A stretch of DNA of 64,000 nt. Source: Defluviitaleaceae bacterium. GTDB taxonomy: Bacteria; Bacillota; Clostridia; Lachnospirales; WQUN01. Below, in pieces: positions 29,198-39,425 of the stretch (the first letter of the stretch is position 1; the number at the start of each line of letters is the position of its first letter). The DNA lies in contig WQVY01000005.1 of the NCBI GenBank assembly GCA_009785605.1, positions 1-64,000 on the forward strand, in the 5' to 3' direction. The notes below the pieces were generated by a model. That model was not told where the DNA came from. It searched no databases and saw nothing but the letters and a program-made list of their open reading frames with translations. The position numbers and the translations under genes were made by a program.

Positions 29198-29303
29198 TAA
29201 TACGAATCTCAGAAAATCACGTCGACAACCGAGTGGAAAATCGGCGGCTTTAAGCCGTTTTTCGCGATGTGTTGTCGACGATGATTTTCGAGATTCGTAT
29301 AAG
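29198..29303 (-). repeat. Palindromic intergenic element, copy E6 (106 nt), inverted near-identical copy of E5
   Basis: Reverse complement matches 19584-19689 with one visible mismatch. Confidence 0.95.
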
Positions 29304-29410
29304 CGACTTTACTCGGGTATATTTTCGTATTCGTGTGAGATACTAGGGAAAACAGTGGGTTTGTGTGTAATATTGTTTCCACCACAAGCCTGCAGAGAGG
29401 AGGCATATAA

Positions 29411-29662
29411 ATGAGATCAAGAACATGGGATTACACAGCATTGTCGCTTGTTATTCTTGGCGCAATTAACTGGGGGCTTATTGGCCTTTTTAGGTTTGAC
29501 TTGATCGCCGTTATTTTCGGCGGCATGGAGGCCATTGTAAGCCGTATCATATATACCATTATTGCACTGGCGGGGCTATACTGCCTTAGCATTTATGGAA
29601 GGGTTATCGGTCATGACGTTACAACAACTGACCATCACCATCACAGGCCCGGACCTGCATAG
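29411..29662 (+). CDS. DUF378 family small membrane protein with His-rich C-terminus
   Basis: ALSLVILGAINWGLIGLFRFDLIAVIFGG...; C-term TTTDHHHHRPGPA. Confidence 0.9.
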   Translation: MRSRTWDYTALSLVILGAINWGLIGLFRFDLIAVIFGGMEAIVSRIIYTIIALAGLYCLSIYGRVIGHDVTTTDHHHHRPGPA

Positions 29663-29696
29663 TATAGTAATTTCACTTTTAAACAATTTCTGCGCG

Positions 29697-29760
29697 AAAA
29701 GGGCTACGGCTTAAAACCCTTGGGTTATACCTTAGGATTTTAGGCCGTAGCCCTTTTATT
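29697..29760. terminator. Long bidirectional hairpin terminator between convergent DUF378 gene and trpS
   Basis: aaaagggctacggcttaaaaccc ... ggattttaggccgtagccctttt. Confidence 0.8.
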
Positions 29761-29780
29761 CTTGACAGTGTATATGGAGT

Positions 29781-30785
29781 TTATTCGGGCTGCATAGGGT
29801 AGCCAATAGCTTGTTTTACATTTTTTAGGGTGACTTCGGACATTGCGCGGGCTTTTTGTGCGCCTTGGGTTATTACACTATCCAAGTATGCATTGTCTGC
29901 CATTAACCTGTCGTATGTGTCGCGGTATGGTTTTAGCATAGCCACAACTGCCTCCCCTACTCCCATTTTAAGCTGGCCGTATCCCATACCGCTAAAGTAT
30001 GCTTCGCTTTCGGGGATTGTTTTACCTGTGGCACATGCATAAATTGTTAGTAGGTTGCTAATCCCTGGTTTTTCTGGGGCGAAGCGGATTTCGTTGTCGG
30101 AGTCGGTTACGGCCCGCTTGAATTTTTTAATGATATCGCTATCTGTGTCAGAAAGCGAAACAAGATTGCCCTCGTTTTCGGTTTCGGATTTGGACATTTT
30201 CTTCTCTGGATTTTGTAGGCCCATTATTTTTGCGCCTACAGGTGGGATATATGCTTCGGGCACAGTAAAAATGTCCCCATATATCTTGTTAAAACGCATA
30301 GCTATGTCCCGGCAAAGCTCTAGATGTTGGCGCTGGTCTTCCCCTACCGGTACCAGGTTAGCCTGGTAAAGTAATATATCCGCTGCCTGTAGTACTGGAT
30401 ATGTGTACAACCCGGCATTGATATTGTCTTCGTTCTTGGCAGACTTATCCTTAAACTGGGTCATACGGTTAAGTTCCCCTACATATGTGAAACAGTTGAG
30501 TATCCAGGCTAATTCTGCATGGGCAGGTACATGTGACTGGAAGTACAATGTACATTCTTTTGGGTCAAGTCCTAGTGCCACAAACCAAGCCAAGGCCATG
30601 CGAGAATAATTTCTCAAGGCCGCCGGGTCTTGCCGGATGGTCATGGAGTGCATATCTACCACGCAGTACAGGCAGTTATAGTCTGTAGTTAGGCGTGCCC
30701 AGTTGCGTATAGCCCCAAGCAAACTCCCCAATGTGGGGATGCCGGTTGCTTGCAACCCGCTAAAAATTATTGGTTTCGTGTTCAT
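29781..30785 (-). CDS. trpS: Tryptophanyl-tRNA synthetase
   Basis: IIFSGLQATGIPTLGSLLGAIRNW...GLQNPEKKMSKSETEN. Confidence 0.97.
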   Translation of the reverse strand: MNTKPIIFSGLQATGIPTLGSLLGAIRNWARLTTDYNCLYCVVDMHSMTIRQDPAALRNYSRMALAWFVALGLDPKECTLYFQSHVPAHAELAWILNCFTYVGELNRMTQFKDKSAKNEDNINAGLYTYPVLQAADILLYQANLVPVGEDQRQHLELCRDIAMRFNKIYGDIFTVPEAYIPPVGAKIMGLQNPEKKMSKSETENEGNLVSLSDTDSDIIKKFKRAVTDSDNEIRFAPEKPGISNLLTIYACATGKTIPESEAYFSGMGYGQLKMGVGEAVVAMLKPYRDTYDRLMADNAYLDSVITQGAQKARAMSEVTLKNVKQAIGYPMQPE

Positions 30786-30910
30786 AGTGGACTCCTTCGT
30801 TTGTGATTATTTATTATGCGGGCAGTATAACGCATAAGAGGCGGTTGCGGCTAGAAGTAGAACTGCTATAAAAGGTTTATCGGTATCATCAAAACCGGAA
30901 GCGCACAACA

Positions 30911-32749
30911 CTACCCAGCACAGCCACACCCGCACCCTGTACAGCCATCGCGGCAATTGGGTGTAGTTTTCCCGGTTTGGGAACGATCCCATTCCCGCAG
31001 TAAAAATTTCTTAGCAACCCCAATGTTTATAAAATCCCATGGCAGTTGTTCATCGGCGGGTCTTTCCCTATGGGCATAAAATACTGGGTCTATGTCTTCT
31101 TGGGTAAAAGCCGCAAGCCACAAGTCATAGCGGAAGCGCTCGCTCCAGCCGTCAAACACAGCCCCGCTGCGGTACGCGGCCAAGATAGCCCGGCCCAACC
31201 GCCTATCACCCCTTGCAAGCACCCCTTCTACCTGGGCTGTTTTGGCATCATGATAGCGGTAGCTTATTTGCTTTTTACGGATACGAGATTTTACCGCTTG
31301 CTGGTCCTGCGTAAAATCGCCAGGGTATACCATCGCCGCCCATTGGAAAGGTGTAAACGGCTTGGGCACAAAGCACGCAGTACTAACAGACACACTAACC
31401 GGGCGCTTCCTGTCCTCGTAATCTAGTCTATAGTATGTCTCAACTACTTTTTCGGCCATATCGGCTATAGCCAGCACATCATCTTGGTCTTCGCCGGGCA
31501 ACCCAGCCATGAAGTAGAGCTTTATTTTGTCAAAACCCGCACGATATGCCAGGTAGCAACCCTCTAATATATCGTCTTCTGTCAAATTTTTGTTGATTAT
31601 ATCACGCATTTTTTGGCTGCCGGCCTCCGGAGCCACAGTAAGTGACGATTTGCGGACGGCTTGGGTCTTTGCAAGCGCTGTCAGCGATACCGCATCCACC
31701 CGTGTAGAGGGCAATGATATATTAACCCGCCGCTTTGCAGTCTGCTCAAGTAGCGCATCTATTAGAGGCCCAAAATTTTCATGGTCGCAAGCACTAAGTG
31801 CCAGCAGGGAAATTTCGTCGTGACCTGTGGCATCAAGCAGCGCTTCGGCATGGGCCAAAACGTCCTGCTGTGTGCGCTCCCTTACTGGGCGATATATAAA
31901 CCCAGCCTGGCAAAAACGGCACCCACGCATACAACCACGCGCAATTTCCACAACAGCACGGTTGTGTACGGACTCAGTCAAAGGTACGATAAAACGGTCA
32001 GGGAAAAAGCCAAGTGATGGCGCAAAAGCGCGCAATACCGTAGTAGGTGCAGCAGGGTGGTTTGGTAAAAAACTGTTAATTGTCCCATCATCGTTGTACG
32101 TCACGTCATAAAAACGTGGCACATATATCCCAGGGATATCACATATGCTTGCCAAAAAGTCCACTTTTGAAGACGCAGCGTTGGTATGCTTTGCTTGCTT
32201 AAACTCCCGGTATCTGTCAAGCACCGTATCAAGCGTAGCCTCTCCATCCCCGATATAAAAGAAATCCACAAAATCAGCCATGGGCTCAGGGTTGGTAGCA
32301 CACGGCCCCCCAGCAACAATTAGCGGCCACTCTTCTTCACGTTCGTTTGCATTAAGGGGTATACCTGCCAAGTCCAACATTGCCAGTACGTTGGTGTATG
32401 ACATTTCGTATTGCAATGTAAAACCCAACATATCAAAATCCTTAAGCATGTCCCCAGATTCTATAGCAAAAAGGGGCGTGCCAGTTTCGCCAAGCAAGCT
32501 TATCATATCAACCCACGGCATAAATGCCCGCTCGCACCATGTGTCTTCGCGCCGGTTTAAAAAGAAGTACAGTATCTGCAGCCCAAGATGACTCATACCT
32601 ACCTCGTACGTATCTGGGAAGCAAAATGCAAACCTGGTTAAGTTATTTGTATCTGTTTCCTTAACAACAGCGTTGTACTCGCCACCTGTATAACACCCAG
32701 GCTTTACAACGCGTACTAAATCACTGTTTGATAGCTGCTTCCGGCTCAT
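30911..32749 (-). CDS. B12-binding radical SAM protein, TIGR03960 family
   Basis: VEIARGCMRGCRFCQAGFIYRPVRER; C-term DGCTGCGCGC. Confidence 0.94.
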   Translation of the reverse strand: MSRKQLSNSDLVRVVKPGCYTGGEYNAVVKETDTNNLTRFAFCFPDTYEVGMSHLGLQILYFFLNRREDTWCERAFMPWVDMISLLGETGTPLFAIESGDMLKDFDMLGFTLQYEMSYTNVLAMLDLAGIPLNANEREEEWPLIVAGGPCATNPEPMADFVDFFYIGDGEATLDTVLDRYREFKQAKHTNAASSKVDFLASICDIPGIYVPRFYDVTYNDDGTINSFLPNHPAAPTTVLRAFAPSLGFFPDRFIVPLTESVHNRAVVEIARGCMRGCRFCQAGFIYRPVRERTQQDVLAHAEALLDATGHDEISLLALSACDHENFGPLIDALLEQTAKRRVNISLPSTRVDAVSLTALAKTQAVRKSSLTVAPEAGSQKMRDIINKNLTEDDILEGCYLAYRAGFDKIKLYFMAGLPGEDQDDVLAIADMAEKVVETYYRLDYEDRKRPVSVSVSTACFVPKPFTPFQWAAMVYPGDFTQDQQAVKSRIRKKQISYRYHDAKTAQVEGVLARGDRRLGRAILAAYRSGAVFDGWSERFRYDLWLAAFTQEDIDPVFYAHRERPADEQLPWDFINIGVAKKFLLREWDRSQTGKTTPNCRDGCTGCGCGCAG

Positions 32750-32751
32750 GA

Positions 32752-34056
32752 TTAATTCACGCCTCCTTCGTTTGCTGCTTTGCTTTCTTCGATTTCTATC
32801 TCCGGCTTTTCTATCTCACGCTTTTTTTCTAATGAAACTATAATACCCATTAGTATAAATAGCCCTACGCACACCGTAAAGGGTATACGCCTGTCAACTC
32901 CAGACAACCACCCTATTATAAGCCCAAACGGGCTAGAAATCCCAAGCATTATAACCGTTAGTAAGCCCATAATCCGCGCACGCTCGTTAGGGTCTACATT
33001 TTGGATAACCAGCGCATCCCTTCGCGGCAAAAACAGTGCAGCGGCACTGGCATCCAACGCCGTAAATATTACTAGCAAAAACATAGCCTGCGGTGGTGTC
33101 ATAATAAGCAACACAAACCCACCTATATACAGCCCAAGCCCCGTAAGCATTATTGCATATTGCGGGAAGCGGTTGAGCCTGTTTTGCACACCCAAGAAAA
33201 ATACAAGCATGATACCCGCACGCAAGATGGGAAACACAACAAGAAACTGCTCTGGTAAGCCCAAGTCCTGTGTTACGTACAATGCAAAAAAATTATTTGA
33301 CGTAAGCTGCTGGATGCTTACCAGTGTAATCAATATTAGCACACGCCAAGTAGCCGGGGTCTTAATAATTTGCACAAGCACGCCGCCATACTCTGCAATT
33401 AGGCGGTATAGTGGCACGTTGGCGGTTTCTTTTATACGTACAGTACCTTGGGCCGTTTCTTTACTATACACTTGCAGTATCACAAACTTAGTTGTCATAC
33501 TCACAAACGTAATCCCAAACAGTACCCGCATAACCGGCACAAGACTAAACACACCTATAAAATAACCAGATATAGGTGCAAAAAAAACAGCAAGCAAGCT
33601 GCCTATGTAAACAAGATGGTATAACTGTACAATCCTGTCAGGTGGTGCATCCTCAACTAGTAAGCACTGCCAAGATACGTGACTTATCTGGTTAATACTA
33701 TTAAATATTGCGGCAACAAGAAACCAACGAAAATCTTGTGCAAAGGTCCACAACAAAACAGGGACACTCCACGATACAATATCTGTTATAAAAGTCGTGA
33801 GCTTGCGCCCGTACTTGTCGGTCAAGACACCACCAAGGAATGCAAAAAACATCTGCAAAAACATCCCAACAGAAATAAGGATGCCGATATCGGCATCCTG
33901 TAGGCCCAAGCTAAACATATAAAGGGCAAAAAACGGCGAAACAAGCGCCCAAGGGATACCCCACAATGGCTCTGTAAGCACGCAATAGCGCGGGTTACCT
34001 TTTAAGGATTTAAGTGAGGCTATGGTAGAGTTCCTACATAGCCATTTATTTATCAT
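32752..34056 (-). CDS. MFS transporter
   Basis: About 12 hydrophobic segments; FLGGVLTDKYGRKLTTFITD motif. Confidence 0.85.
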   Translation of the reverse strand: MINKWLCRNSTIASLKSLKGNPRYCVLTEPLWGIPWALVSPFFALYMFSLGLQDADIGILISVGMFLQMFFAFLGGVLTDKYGRKLTTFITDIVSWSVPVLLWTFAQDFRWFLVAAIFNSINQISHVSWQCLLVEDAPPDRIVQLYHLVYIGSLLAVFFAPISGYFIGVFSLVPVMRVLFGITFVSMTTKFVILQVYSKETAQGTVRIKETANVPLYRLIAEYGGVLVQIIKTPATWRVLILITLVSIQQLTSNNFFALYVTQDLGLPEQFLVVFPILRAGIMLVFFLGVQNRLNRFPQYAIMLTGLGLYIGGFVLLIMTPPQAMFLLVIFTALDASAAALFLPRRDALVIQNVDPNERARIMGLLTVIMLGISSPFGLIIGWLSGVDRRIPFTVCVGLFILMGIIVSLEKKREIEKPEIEIEESKAANEGGVN

Positions 34057-34087
34057 TGCGTGTTGTTTGTCTCCTAGCTAGGCAAGT

Positions 34088-35584
34088 CTAATCGCCTTCA
34101 TAATAATACCCGTTGTATGGGTCATCGTCTGGTGGGTAATCTTCGTCATTATCAGGGTAACCTGTGTATCCTGGGTCATCGTTGGTCCCGTTTTCATCAT
34201 AGCCGTTATCATCTGTTGGCGGTATTGGTGGCGGCGTGGGTGTAGGTGTAGGTGTTGGCGTTATATCCGGTGCAGTATCTCCCGGCGGCTCTTGGTCTTC
34301 TCCCCTTGCTGGCGCAAACACTTGGATATCCAGTGCTTGCAAAGGCTCGGCAAGTGTTATACCTTGCGGCAGGTTTGCATTAAGGGGCACCCTGTGGATA
34401 CCAATAGGCAAGTTTATCAAATCTACCTCTATACCTATGTCTGTCCGGTTCATAGTACCAACAAGCGACTGCGGGCCACTAACTACAACACGCACATTAA
34501 CATTATCGTCTATAGGCTCTGCAAACGCGCCAAACCCACGTTGGGTTATCTCACTCCCCGATACATTGAAGGTCCGCCTCATTATAGGCTCGATTACTAC
34601 ACTTACAGTTGTTTCTGTGGGTGCGCTTCGGCTTAGTTCTAGCCCTTCAGGTAAAATAATATCAAGTTGCTGTTCATCATCTTCGGCTAGGCCGTCTAAG
34701 TCAAATTGCAGTGTTATATAGTCTGTCTCGGCCAATATTTCTGCGGCACCAACCACATCTACAAACACATAGTATGAATCTAAATCCGCCAATGCAAAAC
34801 CAGATGCAACCTGCCCTACCGGCTCAATTCTTATGCCAACCGTACGCACAGGTAGTACGTGCACGTTTACATGTGTCTCCATCACACTCAACGAGACATA
34901 GCTAGTCATATCCACACCGTTATAGTCAAAGACCCTTAGCGGTGCTTCTGGGACATCAAAATCACCGTCTGCATTGGCCAAGTCAACTTCTACCCTTACA
35001 TATGCAACCCTGTTAACATGAGTCCTTGCTCCTATTACCATTACGTTGCGGTTAACGGCCTGCACGCTCCTAAGTTCAAAGCCATCGCTTACTTGGCCTA
35101 TATACTCTACCCCAACAGGAAACGGTTGCCTTAGTTCTCTATCCAGTTGCACTTCTACTGTGGAGTTACCGCTGGCATCACGGACAAACCACGGTGCAAA
35201 CCCATACATCAAGTTAGAATTAATAGACAACTCTTGAATATGCGGCTCATCTGAAGCAAGCGCACTAACATGATCAACCGCCCTAAAATCTATAAACGGG
35301 AAAAATGAAGCTCTCTCTTCCGCTGTCAAGCCAGCAAAATCACTGCTTAAAGCACGCGCACCTAAATTAATTGATACATCCAGCAACTCGTCACGGTTAA
35401 GCAGTACCAAGCCATCCCTCTCGAGATAGTGCTCGTTCAAAAACCTTATGGGGTTAGTAAACGTCTCATTAACAATCGGGTCATGCATGTTCATGGCAAA
35501 AAACCACACAACCACCGCAAGCCCTAAGGATATCAACTTCCATTGTAGATCTGTATAAAAAAAAGATAATATTTTCTTGACCAT
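34088..35584 (-). CDS. YbbR-repeat protein (CdaR-like) with Pro/Asp/Tyr-rich C-terminal tail
   Basis: N-term DLQWKLISLGLAVVVWFFAMN; YbbR-like repeats; directly downstream of cdaA. Confidence 0.85.
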   Translation of the reverse strand: MVKKILSFFYTDLQWKLISLGLAVVVWFFAMNMHDPIVNETFTNPIRFLNEHYLERDGLVLLNRDELLDVSINLGARALSSDFAGLTAEERASFFPFIDFRAVDHVSALASDEPHIQELSINSNLMYGFAPWFVRDASGNSTVEVQLDRELRQPFPVGVEYIGQVSDGFELRSVQAVNRNVMVIGARTHVNRVAYVRVEVDLANADGDFDVPEAPLRVFDYNGVDMTSYVSLSVMETHVNVHVLPVRTVGIRIEPVGQVASGFALADLDSYYVFVDVVGAAEILAETDYITLQFDLDGLAEDDEQQLDIILPEGLELSRSAPTETTVSVVIEPIMRRTFNVSGSEITQRGFGAFAEPIDDNVNVRVVVSGPQSLVGTMNRTDIGIEVDLINLPIGIHRVPLNANLPQGITLAEPLQALDIQVFAPARGEDQEPPGDTAPDITPTPTPTPTPPPIPPTDDNGYDENGTNDDPGYTGYPDNDEDYPPDDDPYNGYYYEGD

Positions 35585-36444
35585 TACAAACCCCGCTTTC
35601 CAGACTTGCCTCTAAAAAAAGCAAATCGCGGTTTGACCGGCTCACCATACAACAGTAGCTCCCGCATCTGGCTCTCCGAAACATCTCTAATAAGCTGCCC
35701 GTCTATGGCAATGGATATTGTGCCTGTTTCTTCGGAGACTACTAGCACCCTTGCGTCAGACACTTCAGACATACCCACTGCCGCACGGTGCCTTGTACCA
35801 AGCGCACTATCTAGTGACTCAGCAGTAAGTGGCAATATACACTTGGCTGCTGCAACCCGGTTATTGCGTATAATAATAGCCCCGTCATGAAGGGGCGTGT
35901 TTTTTTCAAATATAGTAAGCAAAAGTTGGCTACTAACCTGGGCATCAAGGGGCATGCCTGTGCGCTCTTGTTCGCCAAGGTCTACACCTTGTTCAAATAT
36001 GATAAGTGCGCCGGTTTCGGCTTCACTCATTACTTTTGCGGCTTTAATAATCTCACTTATGGTTTCTTCGTTTACGTATGCTTTTTGGTCGCTTTCAATT
36101 TTAAATGACGCTAGATACTGCCCACGGCCCATCTGCTCCAAGACTTTCCTAAGCTCCGGCTGGAAAATTACAACCAGGGCAATGAGCCCAACAGTAAATG
36201 TATGTTGCAATAACCACCCAAGGGTAACCAAGTCAAAAACAACAGCAACAAACCACAATACAAGCATAATAACTATGCCCCTGATAAGCACCCAAGCATG
36301 GGTACGCTTGATCCAGCGCAGTATCAAATACAATATCCCGGCAATTATCACAATATCCAGCACTTGGGCAGGGCCAAATGTCGGGATTGTTAATACCGGA
36401 ATATTACTAGCATCAATTAGCCCATCAAGAAAGGCGTAGAACAT
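35584..36444 (-). CDS. cdaA: Diadenylate cyclase CdaA
   Basis: DAC motifs: NTPLHDGAIII, LGTRHRAAVGMSE, VVSEETGTISIA. Confidence 0.97.
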   Translation of the reverse strand: MFYAFLDGLIDASNIPVLTIPTFGPAQVLDIVIIAGILYLILRWIKRTHAWVLIRGIVIMLVLWFVAVVFDLVTLGWLLQHTFTVGLIALVVIFQPELRKVLEQMGRGQYLASFKIESDQKAYVNEETISEIIKAAKVMSEAETGALIIFEQGVDLGEQERTGMPLDAQVSSQLLLTIFEKNTPLHDGAIIIRNNRVAAAKCILPLTAESLDSALGTRHRAAVGMSEVSDARVLVVSEETGTISIAIDGQLIRDVSESQMRELLLYGEPVKPRFAFFRGKSGKRGL

Positions 36445-36467
36445 ATATTAATCTCCATCCAATACTT

Positions 36468-37469
36468 CTATTCCTCTGCTTCTGGTTCTGCCTGTGGGCG
36501 GATACGCCGCATTACACGCTTGGGCTTTGTCATTATTACTTTGGGCACGACCCTTACGTGATAATAATTATTGTCGTCTTCAAACTGCACAGACTCTGCC
36601 CTTTGATAGTCCAGTACAGAATCAAACAACCGCACCAATATAGCAATTATGCCGCACAGTATAGTCCACATTAACATAGAAAATATGGGGATACTTTCTT
36701 CGGCAAACACAACCATCAAAATAAAGCCCATAATCGTGACAAAAACACCCAAGCCTATCGCTATTTCTTTAGACCAGTCTATTGCTTGGCGGCTTACAAA
36801 ATACACAACAATTACAACCATTGCAAAAACAACGGCCTCCAGCACCCAAGCAGAGCTATCGCCAAACCTAGCAGCAAAGTTTGTATATGCATCCGTAAAC
36901 ACAGTAGGCAACTCCGTAATAATGCCAGGTATGTCCATCTCGCCAAAATCAATGGCCGTAGGCTCTAGAGAGTCAAGCACAATGGGGATATTGGCACTTA
37001 TAAACACCCCAATTACCACCGGGATAATAGCCGTGACAGGGAAATACAGCCCAATAATAAGCGGAGCCAAATACGGGACGTTAAACATATATGCCAGCAC
37101 AACAAAAAGGATAATATACGACTCCTTAACAGCCATGCGCCCATAAAAAAGGAAAACTAAAAATAAGAATAAAAATACCGCAACCGCAAGCTCTATACTT
37201 GCAGAAATTTGCGCGGTAATTATAAAGATTATAAGTAACCAGCTAAGATTTACAGGCATAACTGTAAACAATATAGCAAACAACAATGTCAGCATATTGG
37301 TTGACACGATATCAAAAAACGGCTCTATGATTTCGTGGGCAAAGCCGATAGACAATATCCGCGAAAATATAAACAACCCCAGCAGGAATTTTAATATCGG
37401 CAAGAAGAAGACTTCAAAACGCTTAAAAAATTTCACCACAGTTTCCCGTGTTATTAGCACCACTTCCAT
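36468..37469 (-). CDS. Polytopic membrane protein of unknown function
   Basis: Many hydrophobic segments; long ORF in the cdaA-side operon. Confidence 0.7.
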   Translation of the reverse strand: MEVVLITRETVVKFFKRFEVFFLPILKFLLGLFIFSRILSIGFAHEIIEPFFDIVSTNMLTLLFAILFTVMPVNLSWLLIIFIITAQISASIELAVAVFLFLFLVFLFYGRMAVKESYIILFVVLAYMFNVPYLAPLIIGLYFPVTAIIPVVIGVFISANIPIVLDSLEPTAIDFGEMDIPGIITELPTVFTDAYTNFAARFGDSSAWVLEAVVFAMVVIVVYFVSRQAIDWSKEIAIGLGVFVTIMGFILMVVFAEESIPIFSMLMWTILCGIIAILVRLFDSVLDYQRAESVQFEDDNNYYHVRVVPKVIMTKPKRVMRRIRPQAEPEAEE

Positions 37470-37487
37470 TAGGTGCCTCCTTATCCT

Positions 37488-38336
37488 TTAACTACCCGCA
37501 GGTTTCCCGGGTGGTCGTGGTATTTTTGTATGCTCTAGCTTTGTATGTTCTAGTGTTGTTGCATCTGATGGCGCCATTGTTGGTGGGATGGACCCTGGCA
37601 CTGTGCCGGTATATGGCCTTGGCCTTGGGGGTTTGTCATGCGTAGCCGCCATAGACGGATGCGGCCTTAGATATCCCGGTGGTGCCGGGCGGGGTGGGGC
37701 GGTTGCATCTGGTGCTCCGTGGCGCGGAAGCCTTCTGTCAGTAGTTGGGATCGGGCCCGGGCTCAGGGGCTTGGTTGCACCATGCGGGGCTGGGCGCGGC
37801 GGCCTGGTATAGCCTGTTGGCGTACGTACCAGCGGCGCAGTCTGCCCTGGTAAGGGGGTTCTTGGGCGCGGTGGTCTAGTCTCGGCAGGTGGCGCAGCCA
37901 CGATGGGGGCAGTATCGGCATCCGCGATATCATCGTCATAGGCCCTATGAGAGCGTTCTTCTAACCTCTCTAATTGGCGTACAATTGCCTGATATTGGGA
38001 AAGACGCTTTTGTACCAGATAATACTGGCGTGTGCCTTGAATAGTACCTATAAGGGAATAAACAGCCAGAACAGCCACGATAAACATCAGCGAATCTGTC
38101 GCATATTGTTGTAAATTGAGCTCAAACAAGTCCATCTCATTAATAAAAAATGCCTGTAGCCAATAAATCACCAAAACAATAATACTTCCAAGGCCAACGG
38201 CAAGCCGTGTCCCCAGATTATTGCGGTAAATATAATCATGCCGGAAGTAGTCATTAGCAGCACGGTCAGATGGCCCTTCGTGTTTATCGTAAAGGGCAAG
38301 TCGTGTCATTGTGATGATTTTAAGTTGGTTGACCAT
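37488..38336 (-). CDS. Membrane protein with long Pro/Thr-rich C-terminal region
   Basis: Two TM segments, then ~150 aa PPRPxTPLPG-type sequence; start likely 38336 (MVNQLKIITMTRL). Confidence 0.65.
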   Translation of the reverse strand: MVNQLKIITMTRLALYDKHEGPSDRAANDYFRHDYIYRNNLGTRLAVGLGSIIVLVIYWLQAFFINEMDLFELNLQQYATDSLMFIVAVLAVYSLIGTIQGTRQYYLVQKRLSQYQAIVRQLERLEERSHRAYDDDIADADTAPIVAAPPAETRPPRPRTPLPGQTAPLVRTPTGYTRPPRPAPHGATKPLSPGPIPTTDRRLPRHGAPDATAPPRPAPPGYLRPHPSMAATHDKPPRPRPYTGTVPGSIPPTMAPSDATTLEHTKLEHTKIPRPPGKPAGS

Positions 38337-38453
38337 ATATACCTTATCTCTCCGTTCAAAAACATAGACCAATACCAGTACCCGTACCCGTTTCAGTACC
38401 AGTAGCAATTATATTATAGTGCCAGGTAAGAAATGTCCAGATGCTGGTCTAAT

Positions 38454-39425
38454 TCAGGTATTACTTTTCTCATACATTTTTGCCATATGCGTATATGCAA
38501 CAGCAACACCATAGGCCGCTACATCACCCAACGCCGCAAGCACACGGTGCACTACCATGGCCGGTATCAATATTCCTTCATATATCATACCGCTCAAAAA
38601 TGTGAGCATTATCATTTCGCGTATCCCAAGGCCGCTGGGCGCACCCGGTGTCAAAAATCCAGCAAGCCAAGCCAACAAAAACAGCCCAATTATTGTAGGT
38701 GCCATCCCTGGAGACATTTCTTGCCCAAGTACAACTAGGGTAGCCAAAAAAGTCCCGCCCCATAATATCATAATTAACAATGCAAACCCGAAGCGCTTAA
38801 GAAGCACCAAAGGCCTTAGCACCTGCATATGCGCTAACAGTTTGCCAAGCCCCTCTGCAATTACTCGCCTAAACGAATACACCGCAGACCCAGCCAAGAC
38901 CAAAACAACAATAATCACAATTACAAAAGCCGTAGGCAACTCTGTTTCTGTTTGCCTTATATGCTCAACTGTATGGTCAAAAACCGTTACAACTACAATC
39001 AATATTGCGGCAATGGCAACAAGGGCACCTTCTATTATAGTTGAAAGCGCCACCGCTGGGTGGCTTAAGTCATCAATTTCTTCTGCCAGCCTGTTGCGCC
39101 CAAGCACATACATAGCCCCACCGGGGATATATTTATACACATTAGAAATAGTATATACCAACAACGCCAGCGGCCTATGGACCAGTACCCCCGAAACATT
39201 TTTTATGAGCGCACGAAAGTTGAACCCGGCCAGCAATATACCAAGCCCTTCCATTAGCGCTACAAGCACTAGCCCCACAACAACCCCAGCAGACGCAAAA
39301 GTAGAAAAATTAAAATCGGCACCGGTGCTTAAGACATATATCCGGTACGCCAAAAAAGCTAGGGACACAATCATCAAAATTGTCCCGGCCCATGACACTA
39401 TTTGCTTTCTTGTAATATGCTTCAT
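38454..39425 (-). CDS. Lysylphosphatidylglycerol synthase-like TM protein (UPF0104-like)
   Basis: LAWLAGFLTPGAPSGLGIREMIMLTFL; ATGA overlap with upstream gene at 39422-39425. Confidence 0.82.
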   Translation of the reverse strand: MKHITRKQIVSWAGTILMIVSLAFLAYRIYVLSTGADFNFSTFASAGVVVGLVLVALMEGLGILLAGFNFRALIKNVSGVLVHRPLALLVYTISNVYKYIPGGAMYVLGRNRLAEEIDDLSHPAVALSTIIEGALVAIAAILIVVVTVFDHTVEHIRQTETELPTAFVIVIIVVLVLAGSAVYSFRRVIAEGLGKLLAHMQVLRPLVLLKRFGFALLIMILWGGTFLATLVVLGQEMSPGMAPTIIGLFLLAWLAGFLTPGAPSGLGIREMIMLTFLSGMIYEGILIPAMVVHRVLAALGDVAAYGVAVAYTHMAKMYEKSNT

